Source: Actinomycetes bacterium
GTDB taxonomy: Bacteria > Actinomycetota > Actinomycetes > Mycobacteriales > Mycobacteriaceae
DNA length: 64,000 nt
Assembly (NCBI GenBank): GCA_023404955.1
Contig: JAEXZY010000111.1
Span: forward strand, 1-64,000
Direction of reading: 5' to 3'
Part shown: positions 32,084 through 40,592 of the stretch, piece after piece
Position numbering within the stretch: position 1 is the stretch's first letter
Layout of the letters: the number at the start of each line of letters is the position of its first letter
Program-made: the position numbers and the translations under genes
The notes under the pieces: model-generated
The model's database searches: none
What the model saw: the letters and a program-made list of their open reading frames with translations, nothing else
What the model was told of the DNA's origin: nothing

Positions 32084-33103
32084 GTGGCCGTCGTCGCTGA
32101 GTCTCGCTGGCGAGTGCAAACGGGATGGACGTTGTTCGGCTTGGCGTATCTCGCGTTCGCGGTGATGACGGTGACGCACCTGCAGACCGGCCTGCACGGT
32201 GATCCGCTGCGCACCAATCCTGATCCTGGACCTGCGCCCTATCCGCCTCTCTTCGGATTCGATCACTGGCCGCTGGCGGTGTCGCTGAGTTCGATTCCGA
32301 TGGCCGTCATCCTGCTGTCGGCGCTTGTCTGGATCTCTCGCAAACAGCGACGGCTTCACTGGACCGCGGTGATCGCGTTCGCGGGGCTCTTGACCGGCGC
32401 GCTTGACCCGCTGGCCAACTGGGCCACGTTCGCGATCTTCGACCCCCGGATGCTTCACTTCCCGTTTTCGTGGCCCTACGTCAACATCTCACCGAATCTC
32501 GAACCGGCGCTCGCGTTTCTGGGCGGATACGCGGCTTACTACGTGCTCAATGGGATGGGCTTCCTGGCGATGCATCGCAAGGTGACCGAACCCCTGCTGC
32601 TGCGTTCCGATTTCTTCGCCCGCCGTCGTCTCGTCGCAGTGTTCGTCGGCGCGGCGGCTCTTGCCCTGCCGATCAACGCCGCGATCCAGATGACCTGGAT
32701 GGCAGCGGGGATCTTCTTCTACACGGAAGCGGTGGGGCCCGTACTCATCATCGGCACGGTGCATTTCCCTCTGGTGATGGCCGTGTACGACTCGTTCATC
32801 TTCGCGATGGTCGCGGTGATGTGCGTGCGCGACGACCGAGGCGAGCTGATCCTGATCACAGCGGTGGCACGCCGGCTGACAGCTGGTCAGGTTGCCCGGT
32901 CCCCCAGCCTGACCTACCAGCTGCTGTCCTCGGCGACGATCGGGCTGGTGGTGTTCAGCGCCCCGCTCGTCGTGCTAGCCGGCTTACGCGTCGCCGGATT
33001 GTCCGAGCCGGCCTACGATCGAAACCCCTACCCGACCATGAAGGTCTACGACCCGTATGGTCACCTGCGCGACGCCGGCAAGCCGGGACCGTTCTATCCC
33101 TGA
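32084..33103 (+). CDS. Spirocyclase AveC-family membrane protein
   Basis: 339 residues and about seven membrane helices. LFGLAYLAFAVMTVTHLQTG, SLSSIPMAVILLSALVWIS, ALDPLANWATFAIFDPRMLHFPFSWPYVNISPNLEPALAFLGGYAAYYV and WMAAGIFFYTEAVGPVLIIGTVHFPLVMAVYD match the AveC-like family, named after the avermectin spiroketal cyclase/dehydratase. Mycobacterial members have no proven reaction. GTG 32084 is the best start, but no Shine-Dalgarno is visible, so the mRNA may be leaderless. The divergent DapB-like gene is probably co-regulated. Confidence 0.75.
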   Translation: MAVVAESRWRVQTGWTLFGLAYLAFAVMTVTHLQTGLHGDPLRTNPDPGPAPYPPLFGFDHWPLAVSLSSIPMAVILLSALVWISRKQRRLHWTAVIAFAGLLTGALDPLANWATFAIFDPRMLHFPFSWPYVNISPNLEPALAFLGGYAAYYVLNGMGFLAMHRKVTEPLLLRSDFFARRRLVAVFVGAAALALPINAAIQMTWMAAGIFFYTEAVGPVLIIGTVHFPLVMAVYDSFIFAMVAVMCVRDDRGELILITAVARRLTAGQVARSPSLTYQLLSSATIGLVVFSAPLVVLAGLRVAGLSEPAYDRNPYPTMKVYDPYGHLRDAGKPGPFYP

Positions 33104-33128
33104 CAGTCGCGATCGTTTCGACCCGCTC

Positions 33129-33950
33129 TCAGTACGAGGTGGACCCCTGGTCGATCGCTATCTGCATCGCGGTCACCAGCCGGGATTCGTCGCTGGCCAA
33201 CCAGAGCACCGCGTCGGCGACGTCGTCGGGTTCGGCCATCCAGACCGGCAGGAACGGGGTCATCATGTGCGTCAACTGCGGGTTGCTTTCCAGGGTTTCG
33301 GCGATGACCTTCCCCATGTCGCCGGAGCCCATGTCGGTGTTGACCGGTCCAGGGTGGACGCTGTTGACCCGGATCGAGTGCTTTCCCAACTCAGCGGCGA
33401 ACGCCTTACCCAGACCGGTGACCGCGTGCTTGCTCGCGGTGTAGTGCACCATGAACGGCTGCAACTTCAGACCAGCGGCTGAGCTGATGAGGATGATCGA
33501 GCCACCGCGGTCACCGGCGACGATGTGTGGAGCGCCGGCCATCACCGTGTTCCAGGTGCCGGTTGTGTTGATGTCCAACACCTCCCGGAACTCGTCCAGC
33601 GAGATCTGGTCCCATACCCGGGGTACCGAGATGCCGGCGTTCGCGACGATGATGTCGAGTCGACCGAGTTCCTTCACGCCGTCGTCGACTGCTGCCCGCA
33701 GACCGTCGAGATCGCGGGTGTCGACCACCGAGGCGCAGATGCGGCGGCCGGTCTGCTCGACGAGATCGACTGTCTCGTCGAGTTGTTCGGGTCGTGCAGA
33801 ATCATAGGGAACGCAGTCGGGCAACTTCCCTGCGATGTCGACCGCGATGACATCTGCGCCTTCCCTGGCCATCCTCACCGCATGCGCCCGGCCCTGCCCC
33901 CGTGCCGCACCGGTGATGAACGCCACCTTGCCCTCTAGTCGACCGCCCAT
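33129..33950 (-). CDS. Mycofactocin-coupled SDR-family oxidoreductase
   Basis: 273 residues from ATG 33950 (AAGGA upstream). GKVAFITGAARGQGRAHAVRMAREGADVIAVDI is the hallmark start of the TIGR03971 group that uses a non-exchangeable NAD re-oxidised by mycofactocin. The insert after the second strand (CVPYDSARPEQLDETVDLVEQTGRR) is typical of that group. Catalytic ISSAAGLKLQPFMVHYTASKHAV follows. It oxidises an alcohol of unknown structure. It is the last gene of the FadD-WS/DGAT-VWA-MoxR-SDR operon. Confidence 0.9.
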   Translation of the reverse strand: MGGRLEGKVAFITGAARGQGRAHAVRMAREGADVIAVDIAGKLPDCVPYDSARPEQLDETVDLVEQTGRRICASVVDTRDLDGLRAAVDDGVKELGRLDIIVANAGISVPRVWDQISLDEFREVLDINTTGTWNTVMAGAPHIVAGDRGGSIILISSAAGLKLQPFMVHYTASKHAVTGLGKAFAAELGKHSIRVNSVHPGPVNTDMGSGDMGKVIAETLESNPQLTHMMTPFLPVWMAEPDDVADAVLWLASDESRLVTAMQIAIDQGSTSY

Positions 33951-33984
33951 TGTGTCCTTTCCCGTAGGTGTTCTGCCTGGATGG

Positions 33985-34776
33985 TCACGGCCTTGCCTCA
34001 TCGGTGAGCACCGCAGCAACGAGTTCGCGGAGCCCCTCGATGAGCCCACCCTCGTCGGCGAGCGGCGCGACGATACAGGCCCCCGCGGCCGCCATTTCCG
34101 AGGCACCAGCCGAAATCAATTGCGCCGCAGCGACCAGCACGCGTGTCGACGGCGGCTCGAAGTGGAACGCTTCGTCCGCGGTGCGAATCGATGTGGCGCA
34201 GCGGACCAATCGTGCTGCGGTACCGGCCGAGACACCGGATTCGGCAACCACCACCTCGGCCTCTCGCTCAGGTGTCAGGTAGGCCATGGGCACCGTGACG
34301 AAGCGCTGCCGGAAAGAGGGTTTGAGTTCTTTCAGCGAGCTCCGGTACGCCGGGTTGTAGGAACACACGAGCATGAAGTCGTGGGGCGCGTGCACCACCT
34401 CACCCGGACGGTCCAGGAACAGGGTCCGCCGGTGATCAGTCAGCGAGTGCAACACGGCCAGGGAATCGTGGCGCGCCTCGACCACTTCGTCGAGATAACA
34501 GATCGCCCCTGCTTTGACCGCCCGGGTGAGTGGTCCATCGGTCCACGTCACATCGCCACCGGTGATCATGAACCGGCCGACGAGGTCGGAGCTGGTGAGA
34601 TCATCGTGGCAGCTGATGGTCACAACGGGCCGGCCGAGCAGCGTGCCCATGTGCTCGACCAGCCGTGTCTTCCCGCATCCGGTCGGCCCGGTGAGCATGA
34701 CCGGAAGATGTCGTCGAAACGCCAACTCGAACAGGGCGACCTCGTCGCCGGACGGAATGTACTGACTGTCGATCAT
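33985..34776 (-). CDS. MoxR-type AAA+ ATPase (CbbQ/NorQ-like)
   Basis: 263 residues. Walker A is MLTGPTGCGKTRLVEHMG (~30) and Walker B is ICYLDEVVEARHDSL (~92). FMLVCSYNPAYRSSLKELKPSFRQRFVTVPMAYL carries sensor 1 and the arginine-finger region typical of CbbQ/NirQ/NorQ. These ATPases work with a VWA-domain partner to insert metals or remodel metalloenzymes. The partner is the overlapping gene just upstream (4-base overlap). The client in this operon is unknown. Confidence 0.9.
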   Translation of the reverse strand: MIDSQYIPSGDEVALFELAFRRHLPVMLTGPTGCGKTRLVEHMGTLLGRPVVTISCHDDLTSSDLVGRFMITGGDVTWTDGPLTRAVKAGAICYLDEVVEARHDSLAVLHSLTDHRRTLFLDRPGEVVHAPHDFMLVCSYNPAYRSSLKELKPSFRQRFVTVPMAYLTPEREAEVVVAESGVSAGTAARLVRCATSIRTADEAFHFEPPSTRVLVAAAQLISAGASEMAAAGACIVAPLADEGGLIEGLRELVAAVLTDEARP

Positions 34777-36329
34777 GATTGCACCAGCTGTCTGTGAACA
34801 TGGGCGAGCACGCGCGGAAGATCATCGGCTCGGCGGATGCGTTGGGACCGCCTGGACCCGAACACTTCCGGCAGGGGATCCACTCGAGCCGCGCCGATGC
34901 CGATGTAGTACATCGAGACGCCGGCATGTTCGGCCTCGGACACCGCGTGGGCGGCGTCTGCCCACGCGTACCGGCCCTCGTAACCCTCATCGGAGATCAT
35001 CCCGTCGCCGAGGATGATGAGCAGCCGCCGCTCAGAGCCCTGCGCCAGCAGCCGGCTCGTCATGTGCCTCAGCGGTGCGCCCAACCGGGTGTAACCGCCG
35101 GTGGACAGCCCGAGTGCGCTCGGCGCCGCGAAGCGGCGATCGGCGAAGTCCTTGAGGCAGGTCACTCGGACGTGGTGCCGGGTGTTTCCCGTGAAGACGA
35201 AGATGCCGTGCCGCTCGCGGGCCGACGTCATGGCCCGGGACAAGGCGTCGGCGCAGGCAAGCTCGAGCCGGAAGGCAGCGCCCCCTTCCGCGCTGAGAGA
35301 CGAGCTACCGTCGAGGAGAAGCGCGGTTGTCACGTCGCGGCCGGCAGGCGCGAGTTCGCGAAAAACGCGGGCCTCACGCGCGTCACCGGCGGCGACGGCG
35401 ATGTGGTGGGCCACGTAGGCGTCGACGTCGAGGTCAGCACCGTCATCGAGTCCGCTCCTCATCGCACGAGCGGTGTTTCTCTCGAACCACTTTCGAACGT
35501 CGACTGTGATGGGCGCGGGCTGCTGGTGGAGCCGTCCGTAGGGCTGTTCGACGACCGCGACATGGTCGGGTTGCAGACGCCCCGTCCATGCGTTCCATTC
35601 GGGATAGGGAATGCCGGGGCGATGCTCAGGCGTGATGTCGTCATCGTCCTGGGGCCGTGCCGTAGGTGGCAGGTTGACGCTGTGCAGCCCTCCCTCGCCG
35701 CCGATGGGCACCGAATGGGCTCTCGGCGTGCGCTTCTGCTTACTCGTCCAGGGCAGCCGCCCGAAGGTCCGGCGCAAGCCGTCGATGGGTCCTCGAGAAG
35801 CGACGAGAGAGCGGGGCAGGTTGCCGATCAGAGGGTGCATCTCCAGGGACTGACCGCTGTCCGCCAAGTGGATGGCGGCGGAGAACATGTCATCGGCGCT
35901 CATGTCGGCGTCGGACGGCTCCACGTCGGGCAGGAACCGCCGGAATTCTGCTGCCAATCCTGGCCACTCATCGACCAGCCACCCGAACGCGACACCCGCT
36001 TCGATGAGGGTGAGCGCCGCGAGCTCACGGCTGGTCATCTGATTCAACCGGAACCCGGCGAGCCGATCCTTCGACGGCGCACACTGCAGCGCGATGGCGC
36101 AGGTCATTGTTCGCCGGGTCCAGCTACTGTCCGGCGGCGGATAGGGCACGTACACGATGCTCAGTGACCCGTTCAGCCCGAAGCCGCGGTCGCGTCCGCC
36201 GACGAGGTGCGCTCCGAGGCGACGATGGCCGCTGAGCGCGTACGCCGTGAGAGCACAGCTGCGCTCCATCGTCGCTGCGTGCGCCAGATCGTCTACTGCT
36301 GTGACCGGGGCCGTCGGCGGCGTCGTCAC
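34773..36329 (-). CDS. VWA-domain protein (CbbO/NorD-like), partner of the MoxR ATPase
   Basis: 518 residues. The C-terminal von Willebrand A domain has an intact MIDAS: TTALLLDGSSSLSAEGG (DxSxS, ~338), a Thr in STGGYTRLGAPLRHM (~430) and LIILGDGMISDEGYEG (Asp, ~455). The N-terminal ~300 residues are a helical region with HLADSGQSLEMHPLIGNL, as in CbbO/NorD. The GTG start overlaps the WS/DGAT gene by 4 bases and its end overlaps the ATPase gene by 4, so expression is tightly linked. It would bridge the ATPase to a client protein (inference). Confidence 0.88.
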   Translation of the reverse strand: MTTPPTAPVTAVDDLAHAATMERSCALTAYALSGHRRLGAHLVGGRDRGFGLNGSLSIVYVPYPPPDSSWTRRTMTCAIALQCAPSKDRLAGFRLNQMTSRELAALTLIEAGVAFGWLVDEWPGLAAEFRRFLPDVEPSDADMSADDMFSAAIHLADSGQSLEMHPLIGNLPRSLVASRGPIDGLRRTFGRLPWTSKQKRTPRAHSVPIGGEGGLHSVNLPPTARPQDDDDITPEHRPGIPYPEWNAWTGRLQPDHVAVVEQPYGRLHQQPAPITVDVRKWFERNTARAMRSGLDDGADLDVDAYVAHHIAVAAGDAREARVFRELAPAGRDVTTALLLDGSSSLSAEGGAAFRLELACADALSRAMTSARERHGIFVFTGNTRHHVRVTCLKDFADRRFAAPSALGLSTGGYTRLGAPLRHMTSRLLAQGSERRLLIILGDGMISDEGYEGRYAWADAAHAVSEAEHAGVSMYYIGIGAARVDPLPEVFGSRRSQRIRRADDLPRVLAHVHRQLVQS

Positions 36330-37699
36330 GAGATCGCCGCCAATTCGGCCAGAGCGTGGGGGAACTCATCGACAAGCTGCCAGAGGTCGACGCCGAGGTC
36401 GGGACTGGAGACGAGCCCGACCTGAAGTCGGCCGTTGTAGGACATCACCGTGACGTTCAAGCCGGCGTTGATCAGAATCGGACCGAGCGGCGTCACTGAG
36501 AGGATCTCGAGACCAGCCAGGTACAGCGGCTGCTGCGGACCTGGCACGTTGGACAGGATCAGATTGAACGGCGGGTTCGCCGGCGCTGGAATGGCACCGA
36601 CGAGTTGTCTGATCGCCGACATGGCGCTCTGCCCGAGCAGATCACTCCAGTCGTGCAGCAGTGTCGGACCCACCGCGCTGGTGTGGTCCTTCGCCGCAGC
36701 GACAGTTTCCACCACCGCAGCAAGCCGGTCGACCGGATCGGTGACGGGTGTCGGTAACCGGCAGAACATGTAGCTGGTCTGGTTCCGGCCAGGTCGGTCG
36801 GACATCCCCTGGATCGACACCGGAATCGCTGCTACCAACGGACTTTCGGGCAGTTCGCGCCGGTCGGCGAGAAAGGTGCGCAGCGCGCCGGCGCACACCG
36901 CCATGACCACGTCGTTCACCGTGACCTCGTGCTGACGCTTCACGGCTTTGATGACATCCAAGTCCATCGACGCGAACGCCACCGATCGCCGCTGCGAATA
37001 CGGGCGATTGAACACCGTCGGCGGCGCGGCGAATGGCGGCGCCATGACCTTGCCCTGGCGCGCACGCGCAGCGGTTCCGAGCGCTGTCAGTAGGGTCGCA
37101 GGCAGGATTCTCGACAATTGGATCGGCCGGCGGGCGGCGCCGAGGAAACCCGAAGCCACGATTTCGAGGGAACTCGGTGGACGTGCCGCAGCACCCCCCT
37201 GCGGGATAGCGGTGTCCGGCTCGGTCGTGCACAGCTGCGCCATGATGTTGACCCCGCCCACACCGTCGACGACGGCATGATGAGCCTTGAAAACGAGGTC
37301 GAGGACATCTGGGGTTGCCGGGTTCTCCAAAATCCACACCTCCCACAGGGGGTGGCGGCGGTCGAGCGGTAGAGACGCGATGTGGGCCAGTAGGCGGGCG
37401 CAGTCCTCGCGTCCACCAGGACTGGGGACACCTACCCGGTGAAGGTGTCGGCCCGCATCGAAGTCGTCGTCTTCCACCCAGACCGGATGACCGAGATTCA
37501 GCCGGCCGTCTGCGACTCGTTGCCGCAGCTCCGGCACGCGCTGCACCCGCTCGATCACGTCGGCCCGAAACTCGGCGAAGAAGTCCGTGTCCCGGCGGGA
37601 TCCGATGTCGAGTCGGATGACGCAACAGATGTTCAACGGTTGTGATGGGGACTCCAGGTAGAGGTACATGGCGTCCAGGCCGCGGAGACGTTCGACCAT
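36326..37699 (-). CDS. Wax ester synthase/diacylglycerol acyltransferase (WS/DGAT)
   Basis: 457 residues from ATG 37699. MVERLRGLDAMYLYLESPSQPLNICCVIRLDI is the family start; the acyl-transfer motif HHxxxDG is present as KAHHAVVDGVGGVNIM (~140). NDVVMAVCAGALRTFLADRRELP and the terminal NPPFNLILSNVPGPQQPLYLAG with PLGPILINAGLNVTVMSYNG also match. It transfers an acyl-CoA to an alcohol or diacylglycerol, at the membrane or lipid-body surface. The start ATG shares its first A with the TGA stop of the acyl-CoA synthetase gene. Confidence 0.93.
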   Translation of the reverse strand: MVERLRGLDAMYLYLESPSQPLNICCVIRLDIGSRRDTDFFAEFRADVIERVQRVPELRQRVADGRLNLGHPVWVEDDDFDAGRHLHRVGVPSPGGREDCARLLAHIASLPLDRRHPLWEVWILENPATPDVLDLVFKAHHAVVDGVGGVNIMAQLCTTEPDTAIPQGGAAARPPSSLEIVASGFLGAARRPIQLSRILPATLLTALGTAARARQGKVMAPPFAAPPTVFNRPYSQRRSVAFASMDLDVIKAVKRQHEVTVNDVVMAVCAGALRTFLADRRELPESPLVAAIPVSIQGMSDRPGRNQTSYMFCRLPTPVTDPVDRLAAVVETVAAAKDHTSAVGPTLLHDWSDLLGQSAMSAIRQLVGAIPAPANPPFNLILSNVPGPQQPLYLAGLEILSVTPLGPILINAGLNVTVMSYNGRLQVGLVSSPDLGVDLWQLVDEFPHALAELAAIS

Positions 37700-39243
37700 C
37701 AGTGGTTCTCCCCTACGTGCGACACGTCCTGGCCGTAACGGTCGATGAGACGGTTCTTGTACAGCTTGCCCGCCTCGGTTCGTGGCAGATGCTGGTCGAA
37801 CACTATCTCGCGGGGACACTTGTGCCGACCCAGTCGAGAACGGGTCCACTCCATCAACTTCTTCGCCAAATTCTCTCCGGCAGAGGATGAATCGGTGAGT
37901 TCCACGACGGCGACGGATCGCTGACCGAGATCGGGATCGGGCAGACCGATGACGGCGACGTCGGCGACGGCGGGATGCTCGAGCAACACATTCTCGGCCT
38001 CGCGGGGGTAGATGTTGACCCCTCCCGAGATGATCATGTGGTGTCGTCGGTCGGTCAGGTACAAGTAGCCGTCACGGTCGAGGTGACCGACATCGCCGAC
38101 CGATACCCAACCCTCCGGTGACCGGGACGCCGATGTGGCGCCGGGGTCGTTGAGGTACTCGAACTCGTATCCGCCGTCGAAGTACACTTGTCCTGTCGCG
38201 CCCGGCGGCAACTCCACGCCGTTCTCATCCACGATGTGCGGGCGTCCCAGTATCGGCCGTCCGACCGAGCCGGGACGGGTCAGCCAATCCTCGGCACGGA
38301 TGAACGTGATACCGGCGCCCTCAGAGGACCCGTAGTACTCGTCGATGATCGGACCCCACCAGTCGATCATCGCCTGCTTGATGTGCGGCGGACAGGGCGC
38401 CGCGGCGTGCACGACACGTCGCAGGCTCGAGATGTCGTAGGCGGTTCGAACATCGGCGGGAAGTCGCAGCATTCGAACGAACATGGTCGGGACGAACTGC
38501 GCGTGCGTGACGGCGTGCCGGTCGATCAGCGCCAGTGTGCGCTCCGCGTCGAAGCCCTGCATCAGGACGGTGGTCGCACCCACCGACTGTGCGGCCATGG
38601 TCCACATGGCGGGCGCGGTGTGATAGATCGGCGCTGGACTCAGATACACCGAATCCTGCGTGATTCCCAGGGCATCGAACACCGGCGTGCACAGTGACGA
38701 ACGGCCTGGCAGCGGGGTCCGCAGCGGTCGGCGAATTCCTTTCGGTCGGCCCGTGGTTCCCGCCGAGTACTGCAGGAGCTGGCCCTCCCGCTCTGAGGAC
38801 ACGGGGGCGTCGGGCTCGCCCCAACAACAGCTCGGATACTCCGCCCAATCCTGCATCTCGCTGTCGGCGATGAGGCGCACCGGCGGCAACGCATCATGAT
38901 GGCTCCGCGTCAGCACCTCACAGAGGGCCCGCATCGAGGCCGACGCAACGATTGCCGTGGCAGCCGAATCGCGAAGAACATACGCGATCTCAGACGCTGT
39001 CAGATCGGTGTTGATCATCGTGAAGTAGAAGCCGGCCCGTCGCGCCGCCCACATGACGACGTGTACGTGCTCGCAGTTGTCCATCAGCACTGCAACGGTG
39101 TCGCCCACCCTGAGACCCCGCGTCCGAAGAAAGCGAGCCAGCCGGTTGGCGTCGGAATCCAAGCGATCGAAGGACACCTCGATACCTGATCGATCGAGGA
39201 TGACTGCGGGCTTCGGCGCCTCCCTGTGGTCCTTCAGATCCAT
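37699..39243 (-). CDS. Acyl-CoA synthetase (FadD-like)
   Basis: 514 residues from ATG 39243. The P-loop is LLQYSAGTTGRPKGIRRPL (~160), then IIDEYYGSSEGAGITFI (~305), GWVSVGDVGHLDRDGYLYLTDRRHHMIISGGVNIYPREAENVLLEHPAV (~380), and the catalytic Lys in LPRTEAGKLYKNRLIDRY. The pattern resembles mycobacterial FadDs that act on bulky acids such as steroid side chains or rings. It heads a five-gene operon (FadD, WS/DGAT, VWA, MoxR, SDR) and is divergent from the TetR gene across the best GAGAA-N6-TTCTC site. Confidence 0.88.
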   Translation of the reverse strand: MDLKDHREAPKPAVILDRSGIEVSFDRLDSDANRLARFLRTRGLRVGDTVAVLMDNCEHVHVVMWAARRAGFYFTMINTDLTASEIAYVLRDSAATAIVASASMRALCEVLTRSHHDALPPVRLIADSEMQDWAEYPSCCWGEPDAPVSSEREGQLLQYSAGTTGRPKGIRRPLRTPLPGRSSLCTPVFDALGITQDSVYLSPAPIYHTAPAMWTMAAQSVGATTVLMQGFDAERTLALIDRHAVTHAQFVPTMFVRMLRLPADVRTAYDISSLRRVVHAAAPCPPHIKQAMIDWWGPIIDEYYGSSEGAGITFIRAEDWLTRPGSVGRPILGRPHIVDENGVELPPGATGQVYFDGGYEFEYLNDPGATSASRSPEGWVSVGDVGHLDRDGYLYLTDRRHHMIISGGVNIYPREAENVLLEHPAVADVAVIGLPDPDLGQRSVAVVELTDSSSAGENLAKKLMEWTRSRLGRHKCPREIVFDQHLPRTEAGKLYKNRLIDRYGQDVSHVGENH

Positions 39244-39298
39244 TGCAGCGCTCGTCTTCTCACGGTGGGACACAGCGGGGCGAGGCAGACGTTCATGT

Positions 39299-39314
39299 GA
39301 GAACATCAATTCTC
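39299..39314. promoter_or_regulatory. GAGAA-N6-TTCTC operator site (perfect arms)
   Basis: GAGAACATCAATTCTC lies between the FadD operon (-) and the TetR gene (+), 30 bases before the TetR start. The perfect inverted arms next to a regulator gene make this the reference site of the set. Confidence 0.65.
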
Positions 39315-39343
39315 GCACCCGGCGTCATCCTGAAAGGACCCCC

Positions 39344-40048
39344 ATGCCCGACACCACGGTTCGCGCTGCGGTACCCCGCCCATCCGTGTCGGAATCCTGG
39401 GTGCGCCGCCGGCACCGCATCGTAGCTGCGGCCGGCGTCGTGGCATGCGCTGTCGGTTACGACGGCATGACGATGAGAAAGGTGGCCGAGCAGGCAGGTA
39501 TGAGTACGGCGACGGTGTACCGCTATTTCACGTCCAAAGCGCACGTGCTGGTAGCAGTGTGGAGTGAGTGGCTCGAGGAGTGTGACCGAAATCGACATGA
39601 GCATGCGGGTTCCATGCCGGTGACACGTTTGCAACAGGTTGCCGTGACGATCTTCGACTCGCTGCGTCGTTCTCCCGATCTTGCCGACGCCGTGATTCGT
39701 GCCTACACGTTCGCCGACGCAGACGCGGCGGGTGACGTCGAGAGCATTCGCCTGCACCTCAGTGAGATCTTCGCCGAGGCGATCGGGGGCGGGTCGTTCA
39801 CCGAACACCACGTGGCGATCGGTGGCCTGGTGTCCGATGTGTGGATCGCCAATGCCCTTGCGGTTTCCCAAGGTCGTTCCACAGCGACAGAGTTCCGTCA
39901 TCGCCTGAACATCACCACGCGTGCGATCATCGGATCTCTGCCGTCGGCAAACACAGGAACGGCGTGTGCCAGTCGTTGCGAGCCGCCACTTGCGACAACG
40001 GCTTTCGCCGAACGGCTCGGTGCGATCCCTGCGGCCACCCTGCCGTGA
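39344..40048 (+). CDS. TetR-family transcriptional regulator
   Basis: 234 residues from ATG 39344 (AAAGGA 6-7 bases upstream). The DNA-binding part is RRHRIVAAAGVVACAVGYDGMTMRKVAEQAGMSTATVYRYFTSKAHVLVAVWSEWL (~22-78). The ligand domain follows (VAVTIFDSLRRSPDLADAVIRAYTFADADA), similar to KstR-like regulators of this length. The 3' end overlaps the convergent nitroreductase gene by 122 bases. A GAGAA-N6-TTCTC palindrome in its own promoter makes it the first candidate for the island-wide repressor. Confidence 0.9.
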   Translation: MPDTTVRAAVPRPSVSESWVRRRHRIVAAAGVVACAVGYDGMTMRKVAEQAGMSTATVYRYFTSKAHVLVAVWSEWLEECDRNRHEHAGSMPVTRLQQVAVTIFDSLRRSPDLADAVIRAYTFADADAAGDVESIRLHLSEIFAEAIGGGSFTEHHVAIGGLVSDVWIANALAVSQGRSTATEFRHRLNITTRAIIGSLPSANTGTACASRCEPPLATTAFAERLGAIPAATLP

Positions 40049-40592
40049 CCAGCGCGGCGATCCGCCATTCAGGGGGAATCCCCACTGCGTCCCGCAGCTC
40101 GGCCTCACAGGACTGATGCCACAGAGTGATGGCAGCACCGAGGCCTTCCGCGCGGGCGGCGAGGAGAAAATTCTGCATCGCGGGAAATATCGAGCCGCCC
40201 TGTTGGAGGTCGGTGGCGCCGGCCTGCGGCCGTATACAGAACATCACGATCACGGGCACCTGGCCGCCGATTCGCGTGTGTTCGGCCATGGCTCGCAACA
40301 CCCGGGACTTGGGATCATCTGCGTTCGCAGGTGGCTCTTCGATGCCATAGAAGCCACGCATCGTTTCCCACGTGCGCCGCGCACCTTCAGTGATCACGCG
40401 CCGAACAGCCGGCGAATCGACCACGACGAACCGCCAGGGTTGTTGATTACCTCCGGACGGAGCCCACGTGGCCGCGGTCAGACAGCGGTGCAGGATGGAA
40501 TCGTCGACCGGATCGGCACGGTAGCGGCGGACCGCAGACGCTGTGTGCATCACCGACCACACACTCGGCGCAGGTGTAGCGGGTGCGCTCAT
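39927..40592 (-). CDS. Nitroreductase-family FMN oxidoreductase
   Basis: 221 residues from ATG 40592, which overlaps the DapB-like gene by 4 bases. SVMHTASAVRRYRADPVDDSILHRCLTAATWAPSGGNQQPWRFVVVDS is the classic N-terminal FMN-binding block (R..R.Y...V, APSG.N.QPW). SIFPAMQNFLLAARAEGLGAAITLW and GIPPEWRIAALVTAGWPQG complete the family pattern. The substrate is unknown; members reduce nitro groups, quinones or enones. The frame continues 122 bases into the antisense of the TetR gene. Confidence 0.88.
   Translation of the reverse strand: MSAPATPAPSVWSVMHTASAVRRYRADPVDDSILHRCLTAATWAPSGGNQQPWRFVVVDSPAVRRVITEGARRTWETMRGFYGIEEPPANADDPKSRVLRAMAEHTRIGGQVPVIVMFCIRPQAGATDLQQGGSIFPAMQNFLLAARAEGLGAAITLWHQSCEAELRDAVGIPPEWRIAALVTAGWPQGSHRAVRRKPLSQVAARNDWHTPFLCLPTAEIR

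Noticed and set aside
39299..39314. KstR box for cholesterol catabolism
   Set aside because: The arms resemble AGAAC/GTTCT, but the spacing is N6 rather than the KstR arrangement, and the sites with perfect arms (39299, 41705) both have N6.
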